A DNA stretch of 64,000 nt from UBA5336 sp964412785 (GTDB lineage: Bacteria; Pseudomonadota; Alphaproteobacteria; Caulobacterales; Hyphomonadaceae): positions 1-64,000 of the forward strand of contig CAYPQD010000003.1 of assembly GCA_964412785.1 (NCBI GenBank), read 5' to 3'. Position numbers and translations under genes: made by a program. Of the stretch, positions 17,390-26,458 are shown one piece after another; position 1 is the stretch's first letter; each line of letters starts with the position of its first letter. The notes below the pieces were generated by a model, which saw nothing but the letters and a program-made list of their open reading frames with translations, was not told the DNA's origin and searched no databases.

Positions 17390-18616
17390 TTATGGTGCCA
17401 TCTGGTTTCCGCCAAGTTGCGCCAATGGGACGGGCCCCAGCCGTGCGGCCACGGCGCGCGGTAGCAGCACCCACATCCGGCCGGGAGCGTTCATCGTGCC
17501 GGCTGCGTTTCCGGCGGCATCGCCGGTGCCGAAGAAGATGTCGCCGCGCACAGCGCCCTGGATGGCACCGCCCGTGTCCTGTGACACGAGGATCCCGCTC
17601 CACGACCCGCCGAGGCCCGGGGCATCGGTCTCGACCAGATAGGGTACACCAAAGGAATGCAGCTCCGGATCAATCGCCATCGAGCCGCGCGGTGTCAGCG
17701 CAAGGCCGGCCGCTCCTTCCGGGCCGCGCGCGGGATCGATCACCGGCTTTTCCTCGAAGAAGACATAGCGCGGGTTCTGCGCCATGGCGTTGCGGGTCTC
17801 TTCCGGGCCAGAGCGGCCCATCCACGCGCGGATCCCCTGCATGGAAGCCTCGCCCGGACTGATCCGTCCGGTCTCGATCAGCCAGTTTGCGACGGAGTGG
17901 AAGGGCTGGCCATTATGGGCGTGATAGGCGGCGCGGATTGTCAAGCCGTCCTCGAAGACAAGCCGGCCTGAGCCCTGGATCTGAAGAAAGAACACGTCGG
18001 CAGGGTGCGCATAGCCGAGAACGCGTGCCGGGTCCGGCACGATGTCCCCCCGCGGTGGATAGGGACGGGTGCTGCCGTCCGGCAAACGCTGCAACGGTCC
18101 GTCGGGGCCCTGAACCAGATCACCGGGCGGCCCCGGAACCGGCGCGGAACAGGCTCCCTCTGGCAAGCGGCGCGCCTCGATGACCGGTTCGAAATAGCCG
18201 GTGAAGCGGCTCGCACCGCTGGGGTCCAGCACTTCGATCGGGACGAGTAGCGCCTCGAACACGGCCCGGGCGCTCGCGTCATCGACGGCGACATCAAGCG
18301 CGGCACAGGCGGCATGCCAGTCGCCCGCCGTCCCGGCCCATGGCGCGCGGTCAGACAGCAAGGCTTCCGGATCCATGGCAAGGGCTCGGCCGCAGCTCTC
18401 GCGGAAAGCTGCAACGCCCGGCATCAGGTCGGCGCCCGGCCAGGCCTTGAGCGCGGCAAAGGCCTGCGGCGTGTCGGCTGGCCTCAGGATCGCCCCGGCT
18501 GGGGGCGCCGCCCGGTCATCGGAGGGCGAGGGCAGGTGCGAAGGCCGCGTGGCACAGGTGGACAAGATCGCCGCGGCCAAACCGATCACCAGTGTCCGGA
18601 CAGGCGGGGTCAGCAC
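17390..18616 (-). CDS. mltA: Membrane-bound lytic transglycosylase A
   Basis: Outer-membrane lipoprotein of 408 aa that cleaves peptidoglycan to 1,6-anhydro products. The signal peptide ends in the lipobox LSTC (Cys21). The MltA domain with FTGYFEPVIEARR and the C-terminal 3D domain are present. The 3D domain includes VETDAPGLGGSWSGILVSQD, DTGGAIQGAVRGDIFFG and catalytic Asp residues. Part of a Tim44-mltA-smr unit common in alphaproteobacteria. Confidence 0.95.
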   Translation of the reverse strand: MLTPPVRTLVIGLAAAILSTCATRPSHLPSPSDDRAAPPAGAILRPADTPQAFAALKAWPGADLMPGVAAFRESCGRALAMDPEALLSDRAPWAGTAGDWHAACAALDVAVDDASARAVFEALLVPIEVLDPSGASRFTGYFEPVIEARRLPEGACSAPVPGPPGDLVQGPDGPLQRLPDGSTRPYPPRGDIVPDPARVLGYAHPADVFFLQIQGSGRLVFEDGLTIRAAYHAHNGQPFHSVANWLIETGRISPGEASMQGIRAWMGRSGPEETRNAMAQNPRYVFFEEKPVIDPARGPEGAAGLALTPRGSMAIDPELHSFGVPYLVETDAPGLGGSWSGILVSQDTGGAIQGAVRGDIFFGTGDAAGNAAGTMNAPGRMWVLLPRAVAARLGPVPLAQLGGNQMAP

Positions 18617-18633
18617 GCTGCCAAATTCCCGGT

Positions 18634-19236
18634 TCAGGATGCCTCGACGACATCGTCAAGGAGCCAGTTCGGATCGGATGCCGTCACGTCTCGCTTGAAA
18701 AGCCAGACCTCGCGCGCGGTGCGGGTGCGCTCGCCATCGCCGAGTTCGGCCTCATAGCGGACCGATACGCGGGCCAGCGACCCGTCAAGCTCCGCCGCCT
18801 CGATTTCCGCCTTCTTCATGCGCAAGAGATCGAAGGCCGTCGTGCCGTCAGCCTCGCGTGCGGTGATCGCCCGGTCCCACGCCTCATAGACATCGTCGTC
18901 AAGGAGAGGCTTCAGCGCGTCGCGGTCGCCGCGGGCAAACGCCTCCACGATCATCCGGTAGGCCGCCTTCGCACCGGCCAGGAAGTCTCGCGGATCGAAG
19001 CTCCGGTCGGCGCGGTGGATATCCTCCAATCCTCCTGCTGCAGGCCCGGTGAAAACCGGTCCATCCTGGCCTGCCTGCGGCAACGGCCCGGGCCGGGCCG
19101 GCTGTTGCGCGGCTGGCTCGGTGGCCTCCGACGAGCGCTTCCGGCCCTCGGGCGGGCCGTCATCGCGGCCCAGCGCGGCGTAAAGTCGCGAAAGAACGAA
19201 CAGGGCAATGGCTGCGAGAATCAGGACTTCGTACAT
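18634..19236 (-). CDS. Tim44-like domain protein
   Basis: Protein of 200 aa: one N-terminal membrane helix (MYEVLILAAIALFVLSRLY), a Pro-rich linker and a Tim44-type domain from about residue 75. The Tim44 part includes FDPRDFLAGAKAAYRMIVEAFARGD and the final FKRDVTASDPNWLLDDVVEA. Bacterial homologues are linked to membrane insertion or chaperoning. The ATG at 19236 is preferred because it opens directly into the membrane helix. It is divergent from secB, as in many alphaproteobacteria. Confidence 0.88.
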   Translation of the reverse strand: MYEVLILAAIALFVLSRLYAALGRDDGPPEGRKRSSEATEPAAQQPARPGPLPQAGQDGPVFTGPAAGGLEDIHRADRSFDPRDFLAGAKAAYRMIVEAFARGDRDALKPLLDDDVYEAWDRAITAREADGTTAFDLLRMKKAEIEAAELDGSLARVSVRYEAELGDGERTRTAREVWLFKRDVTASDPNWLLDDVVEAS

Positions 19237-19361
19237 GGGGGCGGTCAATCCGGTAAAGCGGCTCTCCACCCATATAGGTGCATAAGGCGCGGTGCCAGTG
19301 GTCGTTGCCGGCTAACGGGTCGCATGATAGCCGACAGGCCAGCCATGAGGGAGCCTTCACG

Positions 19362-19868
19362 ATGAGCGATGCGGCGCAGCCAGGGCAACCCGGCACCACT
19401 CCTGATGCCCCGCTGCAGGGCCCGGTCCTGCGGGCGCTGAGCCAGTATGTTAAGGACCTGTCGTTTGAGAACCCGCGCAATGCGGTTCCGGAAGGCCAGC
19501 CAAACATCGACCTTGGCATTGACGTGTCGGCCATGCCGCATCAGGCCGGCAACGGGATTTACGAGGTCATCCTGAAGCTGACGGCGCGCGCAGAGGCCAG
19601 TGGCAATGCCCTGTTCGTGATCGAGCTGGAATATGGCGGGCTGTTCCAGGTGCAGGGCATGAGTGAGGCTGACGCGGAAGGCGCCCTTCTGGTGGAATGT
19701 CCCCGGCTGCTCTTCCCCTTTGCCCGGCGCATGATCGCCGACATCACCCGCGAGGGCGGCTTTCCGCCCCTGCTGATAGACCCGGTCGACTTCGTGCAAC
19801 TCTACCGCCAGCAGAAGCGCGAAGAAACTGTGCGGGGGCACTCTGAGGGCGACCCGTCAAACGGCTGA
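19362..19868 (+). CDS. secB: Protein-export chaperone SecB
   Basis: Cytosolic tetrameric chaperone of 168 aa that keeps precursors unfolded for SecA. Family blocks are VLRALSQYVKDLSFENP, VILKLTA, the acidic SecA-contact region FVIELEYGGLF, and CPRLLFPFARRMIADITREGGFPPLLIDPVDF. The ATG at 19362 is chosen; earlier in-frame sequence is the divergent promoter region. It converges on dnaQ with 13 nt between the stops. Confidence 0.96.
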   Translation: MSDAAQPGQPGTTPDAPLQGPVLRALSQYVKDLSFENPRNAVPEGQPNIDLGIDVSAMPHQAGNGIYEVILKLTARAEASGNALFVIELEYGGLFQVQGMSEADAEGALLVECPRLLFPFARRMIADITREGGFPPLLIDPVDFVQLYRQQKREETVRGHSEGDPSNG

Positions 19869-19881
19869 CCCGCCCGCGGCC

Positions 19882-20583
19882 TCAGCAGTAGCGCCGCCAG
19901 AGGGCGGCCTCGCCGAGCGCCTCGATAAGGACGGCGTGCGCGGCCAGCTCCTCTTTCGTCAGCAGGACCGGCCGCGGTCCCGGGCGCGCGCGCGCTGGCC
20001 GGTGTCGGGCCTGCCCGGGATCGTGCTCGACGGCGGCGAAATCGAAGCGCCTCGCCCGTCCTCCGAGCAGCTCCAGGTACACGCTGGCGGTGAGCTGCGC
20101 ATCGAGAAGGGCGCCATGATAGGTGCGGCTTTCCAGTGAGATGTCGAAGCGCCGGCACAGTGCATCAAGGCTTGCGGGCGCACCGGGAAAGCGCCTTTTC
20201 GCAAGGCCAAGCGTATCCACCCAACGGGCCGGGTTGGTCGCGGGCAAGCCGCAGCGCTGCAGTTCCATATCGAGAAAGCCCCGGTCAAACGCCGCATTGT
20301 GCGCGACCAGTGGCGCATCGCCGACAAAGCGCAGGAACGCGCCCACCACCTCATCCTCCTCGAACAAGGGGCAGTCGTGCAGAATCTCGTCAGTGATGCC
20401 GGTAATGCGGACCGTATCTTCGGAGACTGGCCGTCCGGGGTTGACCAGCCTGCGAAAGGTCCGCCCCGATGGGACGTGGTTAATCAGCTCGACCGCGCCG
20501 AGCTCGATGAGCCGGTCGCCCTGCGAGGGGTCAAGTCCCGTAGTTTCGGTGTCGAACACGATTTCGCGAAGTGCTGCGCTCAT
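19882..20583 (-). CDS. dnaQ: DNA polymerase III epsilon subunit (proofreading)
   Basis: 3'-5' exonuclease of 233 aa of the replicative polymerase. Exo I is VFDTETTGLDP, Exo II is LVAHNAAFDRGFLDMEL and Exo III is HGALLDAQLTA, giving the DEDDh site. The C-terminal tail after residue 180 would bind the alpha subunit. It overlaps the coaE stop by 4 nt (ATGA), so it is translated in the aroE-coaE-dnaQ chain. Confidence 0.96.
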   Translation of the reverse strand: MSAALREIVFDTETTGLDPSQGDRLIELGAVELINHVPSGRTFRRLVNPGRPVSEDTVRITGITDEILHDCPLFEEDEVVGAFLRFVGDAPLVAHNAAFDRGFLDMELQRCGLPATNPARWVDTLGLAKRRFPGAPASLDALCRRFDISLESRTYHGALLDAQLTASVYLELLGGRARRFDFAAVEHDPGQARHRPARARPGPRPVLLTKEELAAHAVLIEALGEAALWRRYC

Positions 20584-21185
20584 CTCCTGTCTCCGTTGAG
20601 GCGAATCATCAGCGACAGGATGGCGCGAACCTGGTCCCGCGCAAACTCGAACCCGAAGCCTGTGTTGAGGACAAAGTCAGCGCGCGCGCGCTTTTCCGCA
20701 TCGGCAACCTGCTTCTCAAGGATCGCCTGAAATGCCTCTTCGGTCATGCCCGGCCGGGCAAGCACGCGCTGGCGCTGGACCGCGGCATCAGCCGTCACGA
20801 CAAGCACATGGTCGCAGCGCGCGTCGCCGCCGGTCTCGTAAAGCAGCGGAATGTCGAGAACGGCGCAGGCCGCGCCGCTCGCCTCCGCCTCAACCCGGAA
20901 GCGGCGCTGGGTTTCGCCGACAAGGGGATGGACGATCGCCTCGAGGCGCTTCAGCGCACCAGGGTCCTTCAGAACGCGCTCGCGCAGACGCGCCCGGTCG
21001 ATCGCGCCATTGACCACGACACCGGGAAATGCTGCCCCGACCGGGTCCACCCCGAGACCGCCAGCGGCATATATTTCGTGGACGCACGCATCGGCATCAT
21101 AGACTGGCACACCCGCTTCTCGGAAGAGGTCCGCGGTTGCCGACTTTCCCATGCCAATCGATCCGGTCAGGCCGAGGATGATCAT
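20580..21185 (-). CDS. coaE: Dephospho-CoA kinase
   Basis: Last enzyme of coenzyme A synthesis, 201 aa, phosphorylating the ribose of dephospho-CoA. The P-loop is GLTGSIGMGKSATADLF; VYDADACVHEIY and DIPLLYETGGDARCD are the other conserved pieces. The ATG at 21185 overlaps the aroE stop by 4 nt and gives the standard N-terminus MIILGLTG. It overlaps dnaQ at the other end in the same way. Confidence 0.95.
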   Translation of the reverse strand: MIILGLTGSIGMGKSATADLFREAGVPVYDADACVHEIYAAGGLGVDPVGAAFPGVVVNGAIDRARLRERVLKDPGALKRLEAIVHPLVGETQRRFRVEAEASGAACAVLDIPLLYETGGDARCDHVLVVTADAAVQRQRVLARPGMTEEAFQAILEKQVADAEKRARADFVLNTGFGFEFARDQVRAILSLMIRLNGDRR

Positions 21186-21994
21186 CCGGCTGCCTCCAGA
21201 GCCACCTGGCACCGCTGCCTTGCCCGCTGCCGGTCCGGGTCGATCGAGAACCAGATGCGGAAAGACAGCGCCGCTTGTGCGACCAGCATGCCAAGCCCGT
21301 CGACCGTGCGCCAGCCCGTCGCAGCCGCCGGACCAAGGATTGATTGGGCCGCCTTTCCATAGCTGAGATCATAGAGAAGCCGGCCCCGGCCGTCCGGCCA
21401 GTCGAGCCCGCCCCCATGATGGCCGATGCTGGTGGTGTTGACGGCAAAGTCGGCGCCGCAAAGCAATGGCGCCAGCCCGTCAAGCCCGCTGGCTTCGCCG
21501 GCGACGCCAAGATCATCAAGCATCATCCGCGCCCGGTCGGGCGTGCGGTTGGCCACAGTGATCTCGACGCCGACCGAGGCCAGCGCCAGGACTGCGGCCC
21601 GCGCAGCGCCGCCCGCGCCGATGACCACGGCACGACCTGCGGGTACCTCGTCGAGCGCTTCCTCTAGCGCCAGCAGGAAACCGTGATGATCGGTATTGTC
21701 GGCCGTCCATCCTGCGTCGCTTCGGGAAAGCGTGTTCGCCGCACCGATGCGGCGCGCAAGATCGCTGGCGGTCGAGGCAAGGCGCAGGGCCTCGGCCTTG
21801 TGCGGCAGGGTCACGTTCAGCCCCTTCACGCCCTGGCGCAGGAAGCTGTCAAGCGCATCGTCAAACGATCCTGCCGGTACATGGAACGCGGTATAGTCCG
21901 CTGCCAACCCGTGGTCGCGCATCCAGCCGCGGTGGATAATCGGCGAGAGCGAATGGGACACCGGGTCCCCGGCAACACCATAGAGCCCGGTCAT
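21182..21994 (-). CDS. aroE: Shikimate dehydrogenase
   Basis: Enzyme of 270 aa reducing 3-dehydroshikimate with NADPH in aromatic amino-acid synthesis. N-terminal substrate site YGVAGDPVSHSLSPIIH, catalytic Lys in LNVTLPHKAEA, NADP loop VIGAGGAARAAVLAL and the following NRT sequence are all present. It overlaps maf and coaE by 4 nt each. Confidence 0.96.
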   Translation of the reverse strand: MTGLYGVAGDPVSHSLSPIIHRGWMRDHGLAADYTAFHVPAGSFDDALDSFLRQGVKGLNVTLPHKAEALRLASTASDLARRIGAANTLSRSDAGWTADNTDHHGFLLALEEALDEVPAGRAVVIGAGGAARAAVLALASVGVEITVANRTPDRARMMLDDLGVAGEASGLDGLAPLLCGADFAVNTTSIGHHGGGLDWPDGRGRLLYDLSYGKAAQSILGPAAATGWRTVDGLGMLVAQAALSFRIWFSIDPDRQRARQRCQVALEAAG

Positions 21995-22587
21995 GCTGCA
22001 ATCACACCGCGGGTACGCAAATAGTCGAGCAAGGGCAGCAGCGGCAGGCCGAGGATGGAAAAGTAATCGCCCTCGATCCGGGCGAATAACTGGCTGCCGA
22101 GGCCCTCAAGCTGGTAGGCGCCGACAGTGGTGAGGATGTCCTCGCCGGCCGATTCCAGGTATTGCGAGATGAAATCTGCCGACAGGGGCCGCACGGTGAG
22201 CCTGGGACGGGCAAGGTGGTGCCAGACCTGGCGACCGTGCTCAAACACCGTCACCGCCGTTTCAAGCGTATGGGTCTGTCCCGAAAGTGCCTCAAGGTGC
22301 GCGCGCGCTTCGGCCATATCGAAGGGCTTGTCGAAAGCCCGCTCGCCAAGTGCGAGCATCTGGTCGGCGCCGATCACGAGCCCCGGGCGTTTCATCGAGA
22401 CCCGGGCGGCCTTCAATTCCGCAAGTCGCAGAGCCTGGTCCGCGATCGCAAGGCCTTCGGCCCTGAAGGCTGCCTTTGCAGCCTCCTCATCGACACCAGG
22501 GCTCATCGCCTCGGCCGGTATGCCTGCATTGGCCAGCAGGGTCCGGCGGCTGGTGCTGCCCGAAGCAAGGGTCACCGCCATGCTCAT
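21991..22587 (-). CDS. maf: Maf-family nucleoside triphosphate pyrophosphatase
   Basis: House-cleaning pyrophosphatase of 198 aa. Conserved parts are LASGSTSRRTLLANAG, VIGADQMLALGERAFDKP and VTTVGAYQLEGLGSQLFARIEGDYFSILGLPLLPLLDYL (shown here in pieces as TVGAYQLEG and IEGDYFSILGLP). It starts in a 4-nt ATGA overlap with the upstream phosphotransferase gene; an internal ATG six bases on is an alternative. Confidence 0.94.
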   Translation of the reverse strand: MSMAVTLASGSTSRRTLLANAGIPAEAMSPGVDEEAAKAAFRAEGLAIADQALRLAELKAARVSMKRPGLVIGADQMLALGERAFDKPFDMAEARAHLEALSGQTHTLETAVTVFEHGRQVWHHLARPRLTVRPLSADFISQYLESAGEDILTTVGAYQLEGLGSQLFARIEGDYFSILGLPLLPLLDYLRTRGVIAA

Positions 22588-23408
22588 CCGTGCCCCCGGC
22601 GCTCGTTCAGCTTGTTGAGGATGGCGGCAGCCGTTTCCTCAACCGACTTGCGTGACACGTCGATCACAACCCATTTGCGCCGCTGGAACAGGCGGTTTGC
22701 GTCGGTTATTTCCTGGCGAACCGCATCCTCGTCGGCGTAATCTGTCTCTGGTGTCTCGTTCAGCGAAATTAGCCGCTGGCGCCTTATCTGCACAAGGCGC
22801 TCGGCGCTGATCTTCAGCCCGACCACCATTGGCTTGGTCGCCTCTTCGAGGACGCTCGGAAGCGGGGCACCCGGCACCAGCGGGATATTCCCCGCCTTCA
22901 CACCGCGATTGGCGAGATAGACGCAGGTCGGGGTCTTCGAGGTTCGGCTGACCCCGACGAGGATAACCTCGGCATCTGCAAGGCCATCTGTGTTCTGACC
23001 GTCATCATGGCGCAGGGCGAAATCAATCGCCTCGATCCGGCCGAAATATTCCTGGGTGAGCCCATGCTGGCCGGCGACATTCTGCTTGGCGACAATTCCG
23101 AGATGGCGGCTAAGCATGTGCACAGGCGGGTCGAGAATGGCGAGCGTCGGGATGCCAAGCGCCTTGCAGCGGCTTTCAAGGCTGCCTCGCAGCGTCTCAT
23201 CGGCAATGGTGTACCAGACAACCCCCGGCGCGGCCTGTATTTCGCGCATCACCCGCTCGAGATGACGTTCGGACCGGACCAGGTAGTAATTGTGCTCGAG
23301 CGGCTGCACCGCATCGAACTGCGCCGCTGCGGCGCGCATGACGGCATTAAGGGTCTCGCCCGTCGAGTCGGAGACCAGATGAATGTTGAAGAAGATACTG
23401 AGGCTCAC
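22584..23408 (-). CDS. PEP synthase/pyruvate phosphate dikinase regulatory protein (RP001 type)
   Basis: Bifunctional ADP-dependent kinase and phosphorylase of 274 aa that switches pyruvate phosphate dikinase or PEP synthase on and off. The P-loop-like motif is VGVSRTSKTPTCVYLAN; FFNIHLVSDSTGETL is the standard N-terminus. The GTG at 23408 is chosen because GGAAGGAAGG lies just upstream and the length becomes normal. This is the homologue of Rickettsia RP001, the gene that faces hemE across the origin in Rickettsia and Caulobacter. Confidence 0.92.
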   Translation of the reverse strand: MSLSIFFNIHLVSDSTGETLNAVMRAAAAQFDAVQPLEHNYYLVRSERHLERVMREIQAAPGVVWYTIADETLRGSLESRCKALGIPTLAILDPPVHMLSRHLGIVAKQNVAGQHGLTQEYFGRIEAIDFALRHDDGQNTDGLADAEVILVGVSRTSKTPTCVYLANRGVKAGNIPLVPGAPLPSVLEEATKPMVVGLKISAERLVQIRRQRLISLNETPETDYADEDAVRQEITDANRLFQRRKWVVIDVSRKSVEETAAAILNKLNERRGHG

Positions 23409-23771
23409 CGCGCCTTCCTTCCGAAGACCCTCTTGTTGGGCGCTGATCAATGCGCGCCGTTGCATGAGACCACAAGCCCTGTGGACCGATTGTGCGCAGG
23501 CCCGCAAGCCTCGCCGTGGCCCTAACCTGCCCACAGACGCAGCCTACCCGCACGCATCCGTTCACGCCCGGTGCATTCTGTGGATGGACACCCCCGACAG
23601 GAAGGCAATTGCGCGCCACACCAGAAGTTTAACGCGCTGTAAACAAATCGTGCTCGCCTGTGGGTTGGCCGTGGAGCCGGTGCGCCTTCAGCCCGGACCG
23701 GGCCGCGACATCGCACCCTCCACAGGCTCACTATCATGACAGATCGTGATTTATTGTTTAGGTCCCCCCCC
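23409..23771. other. Predicted chromosomal replication origin (Cori/oriC-like)
   Basis: This 363-bp divergent gap separates the leftward RP001-type block from the rightward hemE block. A CtrA-box-like sequence TTAACGCGCTGTAAAC lies at 23629-23644 (TTAA-N7-TAAA). DnaA-box-like sites are TGTGGATGG (23579-23587, 7 of 9 to TGTGGATAA), TGTGGACCG (23480-23488) and CCCTCCACA (23716-23724). An AT-rich patch at 23735-23762 precedes hemE. The hemE promoter should also lie here. No perfect DnaA box is present, so the call leans on gene order. Confidence 0.72.
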
Positions 23772-24809
23772 ATGCCGATGTCCGAAACCCGCAAACTGCT
23801 CAATGTGCTTTCAGGCACGCGTGTGGACCCGCCCCCGGTCTGGTTCATGCGTCAGGCCGGCCGCCACCTCCCAGAATACCTGAGAACGCGGGCGCAGGCC
23901 CGAGACTTCCTCGACTTCTGTTACACCCCCTCGCTCGCTGCCGAGGCAACCCTTCAGCCTGTCCGCCGTTATGGAATGGACGGGGCGATCCTGTTTGCTG
24001 ACATCCTTCTCATCCTCGATGCCATGGGGCGAGGGGTGCGGTTCGAGGCGGGTATTGGCCCGATCGTTGAAGCGATTTCAGGCGCGGGTGATCTCGCCGG
24101 TATTCCGGTGCAGACGGTCGCAGACAGGCTGTCGCCGGTCTATGAGACGGTTTCGCGGGTGCGCGCGGCGCTTCCCGATGAAACCACGCTGATCGGATTT
24201 GCAGGCTCGCCCTGGACGGTCGCGATCTATGCGATCGAGGGCCGCGGCAAGACGGATAAATCGGACGCCAGGCTCTGGGCCTATTCACGCCCTGACGAGT
24301 TTGACCGGGTTCTCGACATCCTGGTCGAGGCAACTGCCCATTACCTCGCCCGCCAGGCCGAGGCCGGGGCCGATGCCCTGATGTTGTTTGATAGTTGGGC
24401 AGAAGGCCTTCCCGAGGACCTGTTCAGGCGCGTCATAATCCGGCCGACGGCAGACTTGGTGAGGCGCCTGCGGGCGCTTGGCGTCACCCAGCCCGTTGTC
24501 GGCTTCCCGCGCGGGGCGGGCGGCATGCTGGGCGAGTATGTGGCCACCACAGGTGTCAGCGCCGTGGGCCTCGAAACGGCGGCTGTTGCCACCGCGGTCA
24601 ATCAGGCGCTCCCCGACGGGTTCCCAGTCCAGGGCCAGCTTGATCCGCTCCTGCTTCTCGCTGGCGGCGAGGCGCTGGAGCATCGGGTGCGAGAAATTGT
24701 CCTCGCCTATTCCAATCGCCCGCACATCTTCAACCTTGGTCATGGCGTGCTGCCGCAGACGCCGATTGCGCATGTCGAACGCGCGCTCGCTGTTGTCAGG
24801 ACGGGTTGA
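23772..24809 (+). CDS. hemE: Uroporphyrinogen decarboxylase
   Basis: Heme-pathway enzyme of 345 aa converting uroporphyrinogen III to coproporphyrinogen III. The signature PPPVWFMRQAGRHLPEY is near the N-terminus, with FADILLILDAMG and GFAGSPWTVAIYAIEG following. The ATG at 23772 gives a normal length; an in-frame ATG at 23736 would add 12 residues from the AT-rich origin end and has no ribosome site. It is first of hemE-hemH-hemJ. Confidence 0.95.
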   Translation: MPMSETRKLLNVLSGTRVDPPPVWFMRQAGRHLPEYLRTRAQARDFLDFCYTPSLAAEATLQPVRRYGMDGAILFADILLILDAMGRGVRFEAGIGPIVEAISGAGDLAGIPVQTVADRLSPVYETVSRVRAALPDETTLIGFAGSPWTVAIYAIEGRGKTDKSDARLWAYSRPDEFDRVLDILVEATAHYLARQAEAGADALMLFDSWAEGLPEDLFRRVIIRPTADLVRRLRALGVTQPVVGFPRGAGGMLGEYVATTGVSAVGLETAAVATAVNQALPDGFPVQGQLDPLLLLAGGEALEHRVREIVLAYSNRPHIFNLGHGVLPQTPIAHVERALAVVRTG

Positions 24810-24824
24810 AGAAGGGGTTGAAGG

Positions 24825-25895
24825 ATGAGCCGTAAAGTTGCCATCGTGCTGTTCAACCTGGGCGGCCCGGACAGTCAGAAGGCCGTTGGTCCGTTCCTGC
24901 AGAACCTGTTCAGCGATCCTGCGATCCTGCGCGTTCCCGGACCGGTCCGCTTCTTTCTCGCGAGGCTGATCGCCTGGCTGCGCGCGCCGGTGGTTCGCAA
25001 GAACTATCGGTCGATGGGTGTTGAGGGCGGCGGGTCGCCCCTGCTGCCCGAGACAAGGGCCCAGGCGCTTGCGCTCGAAGCGGCGCTGACCGCACGCGCG
25101 CCGCAGGACACATACAGGAGTTTTCTTGCCTTCCGGTATTGGCACCCGTTCACCGAGGAGGCCGCCGCCGCAGTCAAGGCCTGGCAACCCGATGAGGTTG
25201 TGCTCCTGCCGCTCTATCCGCAATTCTCCACGACCACGACCGGGTCGTCACTGACCGCCTGGCGTGCCGCTTATGACGGGCCGTGCAGCACGATCTGCTG
25301 CTACCCCTTTGTGGATGACTTCATCACGGCCCATGCCGAGCGGGTCATGGAAGCCTGGCGCGGCGCTGGCGAGCCGGATGATGTAACCCTGTTAATGTCG
25401 GCCCACGGCCTTCCGGAATCGGTTGTGCGCGACGGTGATCCCTATCAATGGCAGATGGAGGAAATGGCGGCTCGCCTTGCTGACCGCCTGCCGGATAGCT
25501 GGGAAAAGCGCGTCTGCTACCAGTCGCGTGTTGGGCCGCTGAAATGGATTGGCCCGTCGACCGAGGACGAGATCGTGCGGGTCGCAGGGAGCGGGCGACA
25601 TATCCTGATCGCACCGATCGCCTTTGTGTCTGAGCACATCGAGACGTTGGTTGAGCTGGGAGAGGAATATCGCGAGCTCGCGGAGAAACACGCTGCCTTC
25701 GGCTACACGACAGTGGCGGCGCTCGGAACACTGCCACGGTTCATCGACGTGCTGGCCCAGGAGGTTCTGGCGGCGCTGGGCGACACGGAGGAAATCCGCT
25801 CTTGTTCCGGCGGCCGGCTTTGCCCGCCAGGATTTGTTGGGTGTCCAAACCGGCGCGCGCTCCTCGCCGAGCCGCAAGCAAGAGCGGCTGAATGA
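24825..25895 (+). CDS. hemH: Ferrochelatase
   Basis: Inserts iron into protoporphyrin IX; 356 aa. Family parts are VLFNLGGPDS, PLYPQFSTTTTGS and the metal-site His in LLMSAHGLPESVV. The C-terminal extension carries Cys327, Cys333 and Cys340 (SCSGGRLCPPGFVGC), resembling the [2Fe-2S] cluster ligands reported for Caulobacter ferrochelatase. It starts 15 nt after hemE and overlaps hemJ by 4 nt. Confidence 0.95.
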   Translation: MSRKVAIVLFNLGGPDSQKAVGPFLQNLFSDPAILRVPGPVRFFLARLIAWLRAPVVRKNYRSMGVEGGGSPLLPETRAQALALEAALTARAPQDTYRSFLAFRYWHPFTEEAAAAVKAWQPDEVVLLPLYPQFSTTTTGSSLTAWRAAYDGPCSTICCYPFVDDFITAHAERVMEAWRGAGEPDDVTLLMSAHGLPESVVRDGDPYQWQMEEMAARLADRLPDSWEKRVCYQSRVGPLKWIGPSTEDEIVRVAGSGRHILIAPIAFVSEHIETLVELGEEYRELAEKHAAFGYTTVAALGTLPRFIDVLAQEVLAALGDTEEIRSCSGGRLCPPGFVGCPNRRALLAEPQARAAE

Positions 25896-26323
25896 TCTAT
25901 CTCTGGGTGCAGGCGGCCCATATCGTTTTCGTCATCGCCTGGATGGCAGGCCTCCTGATGCTACCACGCCTCAGGATCTACCAGTTGAGCGCAACGCCCG
26001 GTGAGCCCCTGTTCGACATCATGCGCGATGCGTCTGCGCGCCTCAGGAGGATAATCCTGACGCCAGCGACAATTCTTGTCTGGGTTCTGGGTCTGACGAT
26101 GGTCGCGCTCAATCCCGGCCTTCTCAGCCAGCCCTGGTTTCACGCGAAACTGCTTCTCGTCAGCCTCATCACGGGGGCGTATGGCTGGATGATCGCCGTC
26201 GGCCGACGCGTCGATGCCGCATCGGGCGACGTTTCGGAAAGGCGGTTGCGTCTCTTCAACGAGCTGCCTTTTGTCCTGATGATCGGTGTGGTGATCCTCG
26301 TAACCCTGAAGCCCGTGTTCTGA
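25892..26323 (+). CDS. hemJ: Protoporphyrinogen IX oxidase HemJ
   Basis: Integral-membrane protein of 143 aa with four helices, replacing HemG/HemY in most alphaproteobacteria. Conserved His in LWVQAAHIVFVIAWMAG and Lys in WFHAKLLLV are present, with the MLPRLRIY motif. The ATGA overlap with hemH supports co-translation, so the last steps of heme synthesis are linked. Confidence 0.93.
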   Translation: MIYLWVQAAHIVFVIAWMAGLLMLPRLRIYQLSATPGEPLFDIMRDASARLRRIILTPATILVWVLGLTMVALNPGLLSQPWFHAKLLLVSLITGAYGWMIAVGRRVDAASGDVSERRLRLFNELPFVLMIGVVILVTLKPVF

Positions 26324-26458
26324 TTGCCGGGCAGCCGGCCTTGCGAAATCTTTACTTGACGCCATTGGAGCGCTTCACATATCACGCTTCAAATAGGGTC
26401 TGCGCGTCGAACTTCGGTCCGGCACCATCCATGCGGACCGTTTCCAGAAAAAGTCTCC

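Noticed and set aside
26136..26151. GGTTTCACGCGAAACT in hemJ as a fourth parS site
   Set aside because: Three mismatches including one in the central CACGTG; explained by the conserved WFHAKL codons.
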